NCBI RefSeq assembly: GCF_001955535.1
Contig: NZ_MPVN01000001.1
Coordinates: 1,984,001-2,048,000, forward strand
DNA from: Paenibacillus sp. FSL H7-0326
Lineage (GTDB): Bacteria > Bacillota > Bacilli > Paenibacillales > Paenibacillaceae
Direction of reading: 5' to 3'
DNA length: 64,000 nt
Shown here: piece after piece, positions 17,259 to 25,657 of the stretch
Position numbering within the stretch: position 1 is the first letter of the stretch
Layout: each line of letters opens with the position of its first letter
The notes under the pieces: generated by a model
What the model saw: the letters and a program-made list of their open reading frames with translations, nothing else
The model's database searches: none
Told to the model about the DNA's origin: nothing
Made by a program: the position numbers and the translations under genes

Positions 17259-18134
17259 ATGAAGCTAGGTTTTATCGGATATGGAGAAGCGGCATATGAG
17301 TTGTCAACAGGCTTGAAAATGGAAGGTTTAGATCAGTTTTATGCGTATGATGTGCTCTTGCAGAATGAGAAATTTGCTGGAATTATTAGAGACAAAGCAG
17401 CCAATACAGGAGTGGAATTGACAGGTAGTGCCAATGAAGTCATTGAGAAATCTGATATTGTGATTGCAGCTGTACCCGCCAGTAGAACGCTAGAAGTGGC
17501 CCAATCATTGCTCGGAAGTTTGCGAAAGAATCAATTGTACGTTGATGTATCCGCATCAACCCCAGAGATCAAAAAACAAGTAGCAAAAGAAATTGCTAAG
17601 CAAGATGCTCTTTTTGTGGATGCAGCTATGCTAGGATCTCTACCCGTAAACAAACATAAGGTACCGATTACGGCAAGCGGTAGTGGAACAGATCGGTTCA
17701 TTGAAGATATGCAACAGTATGGGATGAATATCACCAAAATTAGTGACCAGCCAGGAGATGCATCCGCGTTAAAACTCATTAGAAGCATTTATATGAAAGG
17801 GATCGTTGGCTTACTGATTGAATTCTTGGAAGCTTCCAAAATATATGGAGTCGAGGATCAAGCTATATCTTCTCTAAGCCAAACGCTGGATAGCAAGAGC
17901 TTTGAAGAAACCATGAATCGCCTTGTTACAGGTAGTGCACTCCATGCCAAAAGACGGGCGGGTGAGCTGCTTGGCTCTATTGAGATGCTTGATTCCGTTC
18001 ATATTGATGCCAGTATGTCTCGGGCAGCACAACAGAAGCTAGAGAAGCTGGCTGATCTCAATTTCTTCGAACGATTTGACGGAACAAAACCAGCCAGTTG
18101 GAAAGAGGTTATTGAAGTGATGCATCAAGGTTGA
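17259..18134 (+). CDS. NAD(P)-dependent oxidoreductase with DUF1932 domain
   Basis: About 291 residues starting at MKLGFIGYGEAA behind AGGAGAATGTAAT; the longer frame from 17211 overlaps the RraA gene and is not needed. The N-terminal Rossmann fold has the GxGxxA/G dinucleotide signature. The middle resembles 3-hydroxyisobutyrate/6-phosphogluconate dehydrogenases (VDASMLGSLP-like segment VDAAMLGSLP). The C-terminal helical part (~200-270) matches DUF1932. Together with RraA and the TRAP permease it probably oxidises a hydroxy acid to a keto acid. The substrate is unknown. Confidence 0.85.
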   Translation: MKLGFIGYGEAAYELSTGLKMEGLDQFYAYDVLLQNEKFAGIIRDKAANTGVELTGSANEVIEKSDIVIAAVPASRTLEVAQSLLGSLRKNQLYVDVSASTPEIKKQVAKEIAKQDALFVDAAMLGSLPVNKHKVPITASGSGTDRFIEDMQQYGMNITKISDQPGDASALKLIRSIYMKGIVGLLIEFLEASKIYGVEDQAISSLSQTLDSKSFEETMNRLVTGSALHAKRRAGELLGSIEMLDSVHIDASMSRAAQQKLEKLADLNFFERFDGTKPASWKEVIEVMHQG

Positions 18135-18139
18135 GTTAT

Positions 18140-18154
18140 TTGTAAGCGTTTTAC
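18140..18154 (+). promoter_or_regulatory. cre-like site before the TRAP permease gene
   Basis: TTGTAAGCGTTTTAC matches WTGNAANCGNWNNCW except at one position. It lies in the short gap between the dehydrogenase and TRAP permease genes, where CcpA could act as a roadblock. Chance occurrence is possible. Confidence 0.4.
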
Positions 18155-18180
18155 TTCATCATGAGGAGGCCAAGATATCC

Positions 18181-19515
18181 ATGGGTTTTATTGCGTTGAT
18201 TGTATTCATTGCTGTCATCATTATATGGAATGTCGTAGTGAAACGTAATATGGGAGAAGCCATGCTATTAGGTTTTATTGCAACCACATTGTTTGGCGGA
18301 GCGGAAGCATTAACACTGTTCTGGGATGGTTTATTATTTGCTTTCAATTACGAGGTGCTCTACGCAGCGGTTGCATTTGTTTTTATGGCCTATCTAATCG
18401 AGAAGCTTGAATTGATTCATGCACTCTTGCGAATCTTGAACTCCCTTGTAGGAAAGCTTCCTGGTGGAGCTGCTTATATGAGTACGTTAGGTTCCACCGT
18501 TTTAGGTGCCCTTTCAGGTTCGAACTCTGCAAATACAGCCGCTACTGGTTCCATTACTGCCTCTTGGATGATTAAATCAGGCTGGAGTCCAACACATACA
18601 GCGACAATTCTGGCAGGTAATGGCGGGCTTGGAGCCGCAATGCCTCCAAACGCTTCGATGTTTATTATGCTGGGATTTGCACCCGTTGCAGCGCTTGTAT
18701 CTGAGGGTGATTTATATATTGCACTTTTAATAGGTGGACTTTATCAGGTGGTCTATCGCTTTATTCTTGTTTTTCTTCTCGTGAAGAAAAATAAGATTCA
18801 AGCTATGCCGCCAGATGATATTATCTCCTTTAAACAAGCTGTAAAAGAAGGATGGAAATCGATTTTCATTTTCTTCGGTGCCTTAATCCCTATCCTTGTT
18901 ACGATCGGTCCACTCGCCAACTACTTACAGAGCAATCCAAACATTGGACCAGAAGCAATGGATCAAATTTCATTAATAACATGGATTCCGATTCTCATGA
19001 TCTTAATTAGTTTAGCCATTGGAAGAAAGAAGGCGTCTGCCTTAGATTGGTCCAAGTTTTTCAAATCAGCTATTCCTAAGTTTACGACAATCGGCGCATT
19101 GATGCTGTTTGCTGTTGCTTCTAGTCAGGTGCTGGCTGATTTAGGCTTAGCAGAAGATTTAACACAAATAACGTCAGCGCTTACAATTCCCAAATGGCTC
19201 ATGGTCCTCATTGTCGGGGTGCTAGTAACATTGGTTGCTGGACCATTATCTTCAACAGCTACGTTAACAGCTGTTGGACTTGTCTCCTTTTCCGCCTTAA
19301 TTTCAGTCGGAGTTGATCCCGTTGTGGCTGTTGTCGCCATTCTTGCATTCTCCTCCACAGAAGGCGCTTCTCCACCGGCATCAGGTTCTATCTTTATTGC
19401 TTCTGGTCTTGCAGGGGCCAAACCGGAACAGACATTTATACCGCTGATCATTTATTATATGATTCCAATTGTAATGATTGGCTGGCTAATAGGGATGGAG
19501 CTACTTCCCGTATAG
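18181..19515 (+). CDS. TRAP transporter large permease (DctM-like)
   Basis: A 444-residue, very hydrophobic protein with about twelve membrane segments. The SGSNSANTAATGS and STATLTAVGLVSFSALI segments match the repeated substrate/ion-site motifs of the DctM/ion-transporter superfamily. It imports organic acids with sodium. Normally it works with a DctQ small permease (four TM) and a DctP binding protein. Neither is recognisable here; only an 84-residue two-TM protein follows. It may therefore be a related permease working alone. Start follows GAGGAGGCCAAGATATCC. Confidence 0.8.
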   Translation: MGFIALIVFIAVIIIWNVVVKRNMGEAMLLGFIATTLFGGAEALTLFWDGLLFAFNYEVLYAAVAFVFMAYLIEKLELIHALLRILNSLVGKLPGGAAYMSTLGSTVLGALSGSNSANTAATGSITASWMIKSGWSPTHTATILAGNGGLGAAMPPNASMFIMLGFAPVAALVSEGDLYIALLIGGLYQVVYRFILVFLLVKKNKIQAMPPDDIISFKQAVKEGWKSIFIFFGALIPILVTIGPLANYLQSNPNIGPEAMDQISLITWIPILMILISLAIGRKKASALDWSKFFKSAIPKFTTIGALMLFAVASSQVLADLGLAEDLTQITSALTIPKWLMVLIVGVLVTLVAGPLSSTATLTAVGLVSFSALISVGVDPVVAVVAILAFSSTEGASPPASGSIFIASGLAGAKPEQTFIPLIIYYMIPIVMIGWLIGMELLPV

Positions 19516-19528
19516 AAAGGAGAAACTT

Positions 19529-19783
19529 ATGAGAACATTCTTGGAATTTCTATTTAAAGTGCTACTTGTCCTATTCTTAACGGCAGGAACCTTGTTGGTA
19601 TTTGGTCAGATCTTAGGTATCCTTCTTCAAAAGGGGGACATCATCATTGCAAGTACGAACCTGTTCAAAACACCGACACTCGTGCTGAGCGCTGTGTTTA
19701 GTCTTGTTGGTTTCTCCCTATATTATATACCTGAAAAGAAAGACACCTCATTTGTCGATCATAATATCAGCACCAGTGGCTAA
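19529..19783 (+). CDS. Small two-TM membrane protein
   Basis: An 84-residue protein behind AAAGGAGAAACTT, 13 bp after the TRAP permease gene. Two hydrophobic helices (~8-32 and ~45-66) are followed by a polar tail. I do not recognise a family. Its position suggests that it takes the place of a small TRAP subunit, but it is too short for the usual four-TM DctQ. A polar C-terminus (PEKKDTSFVDHN) would lie in the cytoplasm or outside depending on topology. Confidence 0.75.
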   Translation: MRTFLEFLFKVLLVLFLTAGTLLVFGQILGILLQKGDIIIASTNLFKTPTLVLSAVFSLVGFSLYYIPEKKDTSFVDHNISTSG

Positions 19784-19982
19784 TTCGCTAAAATAAGCTT
19801 TTGAAGCTAGTTTCAGTATACGGATCCAGCCGGTCCTCCTCGTCACAGAATATCCGGCAGATCATCAGAGGAGATTATCAGGTCGCTTCTATTTTCTATG
19901 CTAAATAGACCTGTTCATCCTTAATGAACCACTGATTATGATTCGAGTGCAATTTATAAAACATATCTACAAAAAAGGTATA

Positions 19983-20009
19983 TTGCAAAAAATAATTTTG
20001 TGATACAAT
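19983..20009 (+). promoter_or_regulatory. Putative sigma-A promoter of the SnoaL-like gene
   Basis: TTGCAA (19983-19988) is followed after 15 bp by TACAAT (20004-20009) with an extended TG. It lies 57 bp before the GTG start. The gap 19784-19982 holds nothing recognisable. Confidence 0.45.
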
Positions 20010-20065
20010 GCGGAGAAGCTTTAATACATTAAACTCATTTTACGAGAGAAAAAGGAGAAATCACC

Positions 20066-20401
20066 GTGTCCATTACTGATGTTATTGATGCACAGCTAGC
20101 CGCGTACAATGCGCGAAATATTGAAGATCTGCTCGCTACCTATCACGAGGACTGCGTCATTGAAGATGCTGTCGGCAACATTCAGAACTCTGGCAAAGAA
20201 GAAATCCGCGAGCGCTATACGGCTTTGTTCGAGATCAGCCCTGAGCTGAACGCAACCATTACGAACCGCATTGTGCACAATAACTATGTCATTGACCATG
20301 AATCCGTCACAGGACATCGCGGCAGAACAGACATACTGCTGGCTGTGCCAGTGTATCGTGTCGAGAATGGTCTGATTACACACGTAAGATTCATTGGATA
20401 A
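20066..20401 (+). CDS. SnoaL-like/NTF2-fold small protein
   Basis: A 111-residue protein starting with GTG behind AAAAAGGAGAAATCACC. Its composition and motifs (IDAQLAAYNARNIEDLLATYHEDCVIEDAVG) match the SnoaL-like/steroid-isomerase NTF2-like superfamily, a cone-shaped fold used by enzymes and ligand-binding proteins. Monocistronic, followed by a terminator. Substrate unknown. Confidence 0.82.
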   Translation: MSITDVIDAQLAAYNARNIEDLLATYHEDCVIEDAVGNIQNSGKEEIRERYTALFEISPELNATITNRIVHNNYVIDHESVTGHRGRTDILLAVPVYRVENGLITHVRFIG

Positions 20402-20448
20402 TGAGGCAATATCCAAGGATTACAATTCGGAGTTATCCTATACAATAG

Positions 20449-20486
20449 AAGGTCTGTACCTCATAACTAGAGGGCAGGCCTTTTTT
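20449..20486 (+). terminator. Terminator of the SnoaL-like gene
   Basis: AAGGTCTG pairs with CAGGCCTT (one G-U), followed by T6. Confidence 0.8.
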
Positions 20487-20663
20487 CATATTTTCGATCG
20501 ATTTAGAGCTTTGACTTATCGTAAGCTTTTTTTGCGCTGTGCTTGAGAGAAAATCCATTATATACTAATATTCAGCTCGGAAAAGTAACATGCAGTGGCA
20601 GAAACATATCGTGGCAAAGCCATATTGCCCCTGTCTTGATGGAATGAGGAAGGAGAAAATTAA

Positions 20664-22139
20664 ATGTCTATCCGCTTTCGGCTGCTGCTCTCCTTTACAT
20701 CTGTTGTTGTCGTCTCCGTCATTCTGTTTGTTTCGGCCGCCTATTTATTGTCTGTAGCGGTTACGGGCGATTTTCGGAGCATCAGCAGCTTCTATAATAT
20801 CCATTACTCACTCCATCCCTTGTCTGAGGAAGAAGAGAACTTGTTTCTGGATATGAAATATTTAGCTAAGCACGATCCCAAGCTGCTACTGGATAAAGAA
20901 AGACTTGAGGAATACGATCTGCAGCTGAAGATGGTCCAGGCACAGCTTGCAGTTCGACATAACGATGCCCTCATCTATTCAACGCCTACCTTGAATTCCA
21001 GAGAACTCAATCAGGTACTGCCGGATTACGAGATGGGCAATTACGCCATTCGCAGCACGCTTAATTCAGGGAACCAATTTTTCTCTTATGCCAAATTTGA
21101 TTTCTACTTCGATGAAGCGAAGCAGGACATGGGAAGCATCTTTGTTCTCCGTGAGCGCAGCCCATTCGCCGAGATCGTTCGGACCCTGCTGCCGATTCTC
21201 ATCATCGTATTCGTCTGTGTCCTGCTTCTGACCGGCTTTCTGCTGTACAGATACGTGACGCGCAAGATCATCTTTCCGCTGGACCGGCTTAGACAATCGG
21301 CAGAACAGATCAAGGGTGGTGATTTGAGCCAGGAGCTGAGTACGAATTCCGGCGATGAGGTGGGTCAGCTGGTTATGGCCTTTGAGGATATGCGGAGGAA
21401 ACTTCACGACTCCATTCAGCTTCAGCTTCATTATGAGGACAATCGCAAGCAGCTGCTCTCGAACATATCTCATGATCTGAGGACACCCATCACGACCATC
21501 AAGGGCTATGCCGAAGGGATTCGGGACGGTGTAACGAATACGCCGGAGAAGCTTGGGCGCTATGTAGATGCTATTCATACCCGGGCTGCAGATATGGAGC
21601 ATCTCGTTGACGAGCTCCTCTTCTACTCCAAGCTGGATATGAACAAAGAGCCTTTTTCCTTTGAACAGGTAGACCTTAACGGCTGTGTTCGGCAGGTTGT
21701 AAACGAGCTCACTCTTGAATTCGATAACCACGGAGTTGAGATTGTCTGGAATAACACCTTATCTGAGGAACAGCTGTATGTGCTTGCCGACCGCGAAAAG
21801 CTGAAGCGCGTCCTGCTCAATTTATTTGACAATTGCTTGAAATATATGGTGCAATCCCCGAAACAAATCACCATTCGCATAGACAAGCAGCATGAATTCG
21901 CTGTTGTGCGAATTTCCGATAACGGGCCGGGAATTCATCCGGACTCGCTGCCCCATATTTTTGAACGCTTTTATCGGGAAGAGCCTTCACGCAGTCAAGC
22001 GATTAGAGGCAGCGGCCTCGGCCTTGCCATTGCTAAGCAAATCATAGAAGGACATGGCGGACAGATTGGAGCAGACAGCGAGCCGGGTCAAGGACTCGCC
22101 TTACATTTCACACTTAAATTATTTGAGGATCGCAGGTGA
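20664..22139 (+). CDS. Sensor histidine kinase
   Basis: A 491-residue kinase. TM1 spans ~10-32, a short extracytoplasmic sensor ~33-172, TM2 ~173-196, and HAMP ~197-250. The HisKA dimerisation domain carries the phospho-accepting His270 in SNISHDLRTP. The HATPase domain has the N box (LFDNCLKY), DNGPGI and GSGLGLAI. Start follows AGGAAGGAGAAAATTAA. The stop overlaps the region of the response-regulator start, so both are translated together. The next operon member is an SLH-like surface protein, so a cell-envelope role is plausible. Confidence 0.93.
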   Translation: MSIRFRLLLSFTSVVVVSVILFVSAAYLLSVAVTGDFRSISSFYNIHYSLHPLSEEEENLFLDMKYLAKHDPKLLLDKERLEEYDLQLKMVQAQLAVRHNDALIYSTPTLNSRELNQVLPDYEMGNYAIRSTLNSGNQFFSYAKFDFYFDEAKQDMGSIFVLRERSPFAEIVRTLLPILIIVFVCVLLLTGFLLYRYVTRKIIFPLDRLRQSAEQIKGGDLSQELSTNSGDEVGQLVMAFEDMRRKLHDSIQLQLHYEDNRKQLLSNISHDLRTPITTIKGYAEGIRDGVTNTPEKLGRYVDAIHTRAADMEHLVDELLFYSKLDMNKEPFSFEQVDLNGCVRQVVNELTLEFDNHGVEIVWNNTLSEEQLYVLADREKLKRVLLNLFDNCLKYMVQSPKQITIRIDKQHEFAVVRISDNGPGIHPDSLPHIFERFYREEPSRSQAIRGSGLGLAIAKQIIEGHGGQIGADSEPGQGLALHFTLKLFEDRR

Positions 22140-22144
22140 AGCAG

Positions 22145-22837
22145 ATGAAACGGATATTGATCGTAGAGGATGACCCATACATCGCCGAGTTGCAGCGCGA
22201 TTATTTCCAGCTCCACGACTATGAAGCCGATTTGTCGCTTGACGGATCGGAAGGACTGAATAAAGCACTGCACGGTGGTTATGATCTTGTCATTCTGGAT
22301 TTGCAGCTGCCGGGAATCGATGGCTTCGAGATATGCAGGCAGATTCGAGAGAAGCTCGATGTTCCCATCCTGATCGTATCTGCCAAAAAAGAAGAAATTG
22401 ATAAAATTCGAGGATTTGGCCTCGGTGCCGATGACTTTATAACGAAGCCATTCAGCCCTAACGAACTGGTCGCAAGAGCAAAAGCCCATATGGCAAGGTA
22501 CGAACGATTTACTCGTATGAAGCAGGAATTTCCGCAGGCAACGATTGATATTCGTGAGCTGTCCATCAATAAAGCTTCGCATCGTGTATTTCTTCGCGGT
22601 AAGGAAATCGGGCTGACCGTTAAGGAATTCGAAGTTCTGGTGTTTCTGGCAGAGCATCCAAACCGGGTATTTAAGAAGGAGGAGCTGTTTGAACGGATTT
22701 GGGGATTCGAATCAAACGGAGAAATTGCGACCGTTACCGTACATATTTCGCGTATTCGCGAGAAGATTGAAGCTGACCCGTCCAATCCCCAGTTTATTGA
22801 AACGGTATGGGGAGCAGGCTACCGCTTCGCCGTATAG
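22145..22837 (+). CDS. OmpR-family response regulator
   Basis: About 230 residues with receiver domain 1-~118 and phospho-acceptor Asp52 in VILDLQLPG. Lys in SAKKE and the acidic pocket EDD are present. A winged-helix DNA-binding domain (~130-228) follows: LTVKEFEVLVFLAEHPNRVF and VTVHISRIREKIE. I choose ATG 22145 behind AGGTGA; a GTG at 22136 overlapping the kinase stop is also in frame. Partner of the kinase at 20664. Confidence 0.93.
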   Translation: MKRILIVEDDPYIAELQRDYFQLHDYEADLSLDGSEGLNKALHGGYDLVILDLQLPGIDGFEICRQIREKLDVPILIVSAKKEEIDKIRGFGLGADDFITKPFSPNELVARAKAHMARYERFTRMKQEFPQATIDIRELSINKASHRVFLRGKEIGLTVKEFEVLVFLAEHPNRVFKKEELFERIWGFESNGEIATVTVHISRIREKIEADPSNPQFIETVWGAGYRFAV

Positions 22838-22986
22838 CTATAACTATAGACGCCGGCCAATTTGCGAATTGTTATGACTCTGTTTAGAAATTGTTTATAT
22901 TTCCTTATCAGCCGATTTAGAGTGGTCGTTTACCATAGAATTATCGCATAGGCGAACACCACATTAGATCGAGAGGAAGAGGAAAT

Positions 22987-24468
22987 ATGAGAAAAGCAAA
23001 TCAAAAGGCGGTCATTCTAGGATTATCCACCATTATAGCCGGAGGAGCGCTGCTTCCCTATCAAGTAAGTGCAGCCTCTCTTCCTTCTGCGGTTAGACAG
23101 CAGGACGTAATCGCAAACTCGACCCAGCAGGCGATTCAGCATCTGATCGACAAAGCCGTGCTTCATGGGTATGGAAACGGTCAAATGATGGCCGATCAGC
23201 TCGTAACCAATGCAGAACTGGTAAAATTGATCGTGCTCACCTTGGAGCTGACTCCAAGCAGCCAGCCCGTTCAGCCGGGAGATAAGTGGTATGACCGATA
23301 TTTGAACACGGCTTCTGAGCATGGATTGATTGATAGTGGTTCAAAGTTCTTGCCTAACAAGCCTGCAGATGGCACGCAGATGGCGAGTATGATCGCCAAG
23401 GCACTGCAGCGTGACATCAAATCGGTTCAGTACTGGATGGAACAGCTTCAGCTCGATACGTCCCATGTTACCCGCGGTGATGCAGCAAGTCTGCTCGTAC
23501 AAGCAGAAAAAGCGATTCGCTCTGCATCAGCTCAGATCGTCTCGATCAAAGCACTGAATCAAATTACGTTTGAGGTTACATTCAATCAGCCGATGACCCT
23601 TGAAGATGAAGCAACAGCAGCAGCACAAGCGAATTTCAACTTTAACGAGGGCAATCTCAAGCTGGTCAACCAGCCAAGACTCAAGACCGGCTCGGTTGCT
23701 ACCTATATCGTGCCCGTTCAAACGATGGAGCCTGGAGCAACCTATACGCTTCAATATAAAGGCGAGCAAACATTTGAGGTTCCAGCAAGCGATGAGAAGA
23801 TCAGAATGAGCGGTACACGCCAAGTCGCGCAGGATACATTTGAAGTGGATTCGTTCCGTGAGAATGGTGTAATCGACTATGGTTACCTGATCTCCGCTTA
23901 TTCAGGCGGACGGGGTGCGAACGCGATCGTGCTGGATGAGAATAACAGATGGGACGGAAATCCGATTCAGGTCATCTCTTCTCTCGCCACTCGTCAAGCA
24001 ACGCTGACGCCAGAAGGCGGAGAGCCGATTACGGTAAGCTATGTAGGATTCACACAGTCGACAGACGGCAAACAGGAGCCGAAATTCCGTCTGCCGCAAG
24101 GGACTTTGCTTGAGCCAGGAGTGACATACACCGTCTCTTCCGACTGGTTCACACTGGAGAACGATTCATTTGTAGCGGATACGATTGCTCCGCTGGAGAT
24201 CGCCTCCGTATCTCAAACAGATGAGATCACCTTAAAGGTGAAGCTTACTGCCGACCCGGGAGATGAGCTGTTCGCTTACCGCTCTATTCAGCTTGAGGGC
24301 TCTGACGGTACAACACTGACAGCACAATACAAGGTACAGACCCGCTTAGGAGCAGCCGGCGTATTCGAGCTGCAAAATGGAGCCAAGCTTGTACCTGGAG
24401 TCAGCTATGAAGTGTCTCCATTAGGCAATTGGGCGACTGCAGAAGCAGTACAGTTTGAAGCAAAATAA
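22987..24468 (+). CDS. Secreted SLH-like surface protein
   Basis: A 493-residue protein with a clear Sec signal peptide ending near VSAAS (~31). Residues ~40-180 resemble degenerate S-layer homology repeats (AIQHLIDKAVLHGYGNGQM, TASEHGLIDSGSKFLPNKPADGTQMASMIAKAL), which would anchor to pyruvylated wall polymer. From ~185 come Ig-like beta domains (VSIKALNQITFEVTFNQPM; VASVSQTDEITLKV). Start follows GAGAGGAAGAGGAAAT. It follows a two-component system in the same direction, with a 148-bp gap containing no obvious terminator. Function is probably structural; no enzyme motif is seen. Confidence 0.82.
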   Translation: MRKANQKAVILGLSTIIAGGALLPYQVSAASLPSAVRQQDVIANSTQQAIQHLIDKAVLHGYGNGQMMADQLVTNAELVKLIVLTLELTPSSQPVQPGDKWYDRYLNTASEHGLIDSGSKFLPNKPADGTQMASMIAKALQRDIKSVQYWMEQLQLDTSHVTRGDAASLLVQAEKAIRSASAQIVSIKALNQITFEVTFNQPMTLEDEATAAAQANFNFNEGNLKLVNQPRLKTGSVATYIVPVQTMEPGATYTLQYKGEQTFEVPASDEKIRMSGTRQVAQDTFEVDSFRENGVIDYGYLISAYSGGRGANAIVLDENNRWDGNPIQVISSLATRQATLTPEGGEPITVSYVGFTQSTDGKQEPKFRLPQGTLLEPGVTYTVSSDWFTLENDSFVADTIAPLEIASVSQTDEITLKVKLTADPGDELFAYRSIQLEGSDGTTLTAQYKVQTRLGAAGVFELQNGAKLVPGVSYEVSPLGNWATAEAVQFEAK

Positions 24469-24500
24469 AGCGCTGGCATGCCAATCTCTTGATCAGAATT

Positions 24501-24542
24501 AACCTTCAAGCCTGATATCATCTCAGGTTTGGAGGTTTTTTT
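24501..24542 (+). terminator. Terminator of the SLH-like gene
   Basis: AACCTTCAAGCCTG pairs with CAGGTTTGGAGGTT (G-U pairs included), followed by T7. Confidence 0.85.
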
Positions 24543-24909
24543 GAATTGGAAATTCGGATTACGTATTTAAATCCCTCCTGCTATGTTCTTCCCCACCTCT
24601 CTTATGTCATATTTTCTAACGCTTATTAATTATTTTTTACCTAAAATGGATTGTCATTTTCTCAATGCACTCACTCCATAAAACCGTATAAAAACTACGT
24701 TAAGTAAGATTTTATTCATATTTTCACTCTCGATCTCAGCTTAATTGTAACTATTTCACAATCATAAATAATATTTATTATGAAATATTTACAATGACTT
24801 CTGATTATTCATGTAATATAATATAACAAATCAGGTGATTATAATAACACGTTATGTAAGGTTTTGTTTTCTTTCATTTATCTTTAAAACATAAGAGGAG
24901 TGGGACAGC
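24543..24909 (+). other. AT-rich regulatory region upstream of the biuret cluster
   Basis: No gene is visible in this stretch. It contains an imperfect 22-bp palindrome centred near 24771 and the TnrA/GlnR box listed separately. It presumably holds the promoter of the biuret operon. Confidence 0.5.
24812..24828 (+). promoter_or_regulatory. TnrA/GlnR box
   Basis: TGTAATATAATATAACA fits the nitrogen-regulator consensus TGTNAN7TNACA at every fixed position. It lies 82 bp before the BiuH-like start. The box contains a TATAAT (24817-24822), so depending on the real start site it could activate from upstream or repress by covering a -10. Confidence 0.75.
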
Positions 24910-25599
24910 ATGCATATTGAATCTAGGCCTTATCTTTTTCCGTTTGATGGTGATTTTAGAGCTGACAATACAGCACTCGTTATTATCGATATGCAGATCG
25001 ATTTCTGTGGACCCGGCGGCTATGTTGACCAAATGGGCTACGATCTTTCCCTTACACGTCGTGCCATAGAACCTATACGGCAGCTCCTAGCAGAGGTCCG
25101 TGAGATCGCTGGGCTTACAGTTATCCATACAAGAGAAGGACACCGCGAGGATTTATCCGATCTCCCTGCGAACAAAAGATGGCGCAGTAAGCAGATCGGA
25201 GCAGAGATCGGCTCCGAAGGACCTGCCGGCAGAATCCTGGTACGAAATCAGCCTGGTTGGAACATCATTGAAGAGCTCGCTCCGCTTCCAGAAGAAATTG
25301 TGCTGGACAAGCCAGGCAAAGGCTGCTTCTATGCAACGGACTTGGATATGATTCTGCGGACCAAGGGGATCCGGAACCTGATTTTAACGGGGATTACAAC
25401 AGATGTCTGTGTACATACGACGATGCGGGAAGCTAACGACCGTGGATATGAATGCGTCATTCTCGAAGACTGTACGGGAGCAACGGACCCTAACAACCAT
25501 TTGGCGGCACTGCACATGGTCACGATGCAAGGCGGGGTATTCGGTGCCGTGTCTGATTCCAAATCTGTAATTGCTGCCCTTCAGCAACTTCGTAAATAA
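24910..25599 (+). CDS. biuH: Biuret amidohydrolase-like cysteine hydrolase
   Basis: A 229-residue isochorismatase-fold hydrolase. The presumed triad is Asp27 (IIDMQ), Lys134 (LDKPGKG) and Cys167 (TTDVCVHTT). Long stretches resemble characterised Rhizobium biuret hydrolase as I remember it: HTREGHR, LPANKRWRS, TTMREANDRGYEC. The reaction would be biuret + water to allophanate + ammonia. The product is the substrate of the AtzF encoded at 28711-30528, which supports biuret over ureidoacrylate (RutB), the main alternative. Start ATG behind AAGAGGAGTGGGACAGC. Cytoplasmic. Probably induced under nitrogen limitation through the upstream box. Confidence 0.87.
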   Translation: MHIESRPYLFPFDGDFRADNTALVIIDMQIDFCGPGGYVDQMGYDLSLTRRAIEPIRQLLAEVREIAGLTVIHTREGHREDLSDLPANKRWRSKQIGAEIGSEGPAGRILVRNQPGWNIIEELAPLPEEIVLDKPGKGCFYATDLDMILRTKGIRNLILTGITTDVCVHTTMREANDRGYECVILEDCTGATDPNNHLAALHMVTMQGGVFGAVSDSKSVIAALQQLRK

Positions 25600-25657
25600 A
25601 GCTTACCGCAAGTGCTCTATTCATTGTGAAATCTACATTTCGAGGGGATGAAACCAT

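Noticed and set aside
24761..24782. Near-palindrome in the biuret promoter region considered as a second GlnR box
   Set aside because: It does not fit TGTNAN7TNACA and is simple AT-rich sequence.
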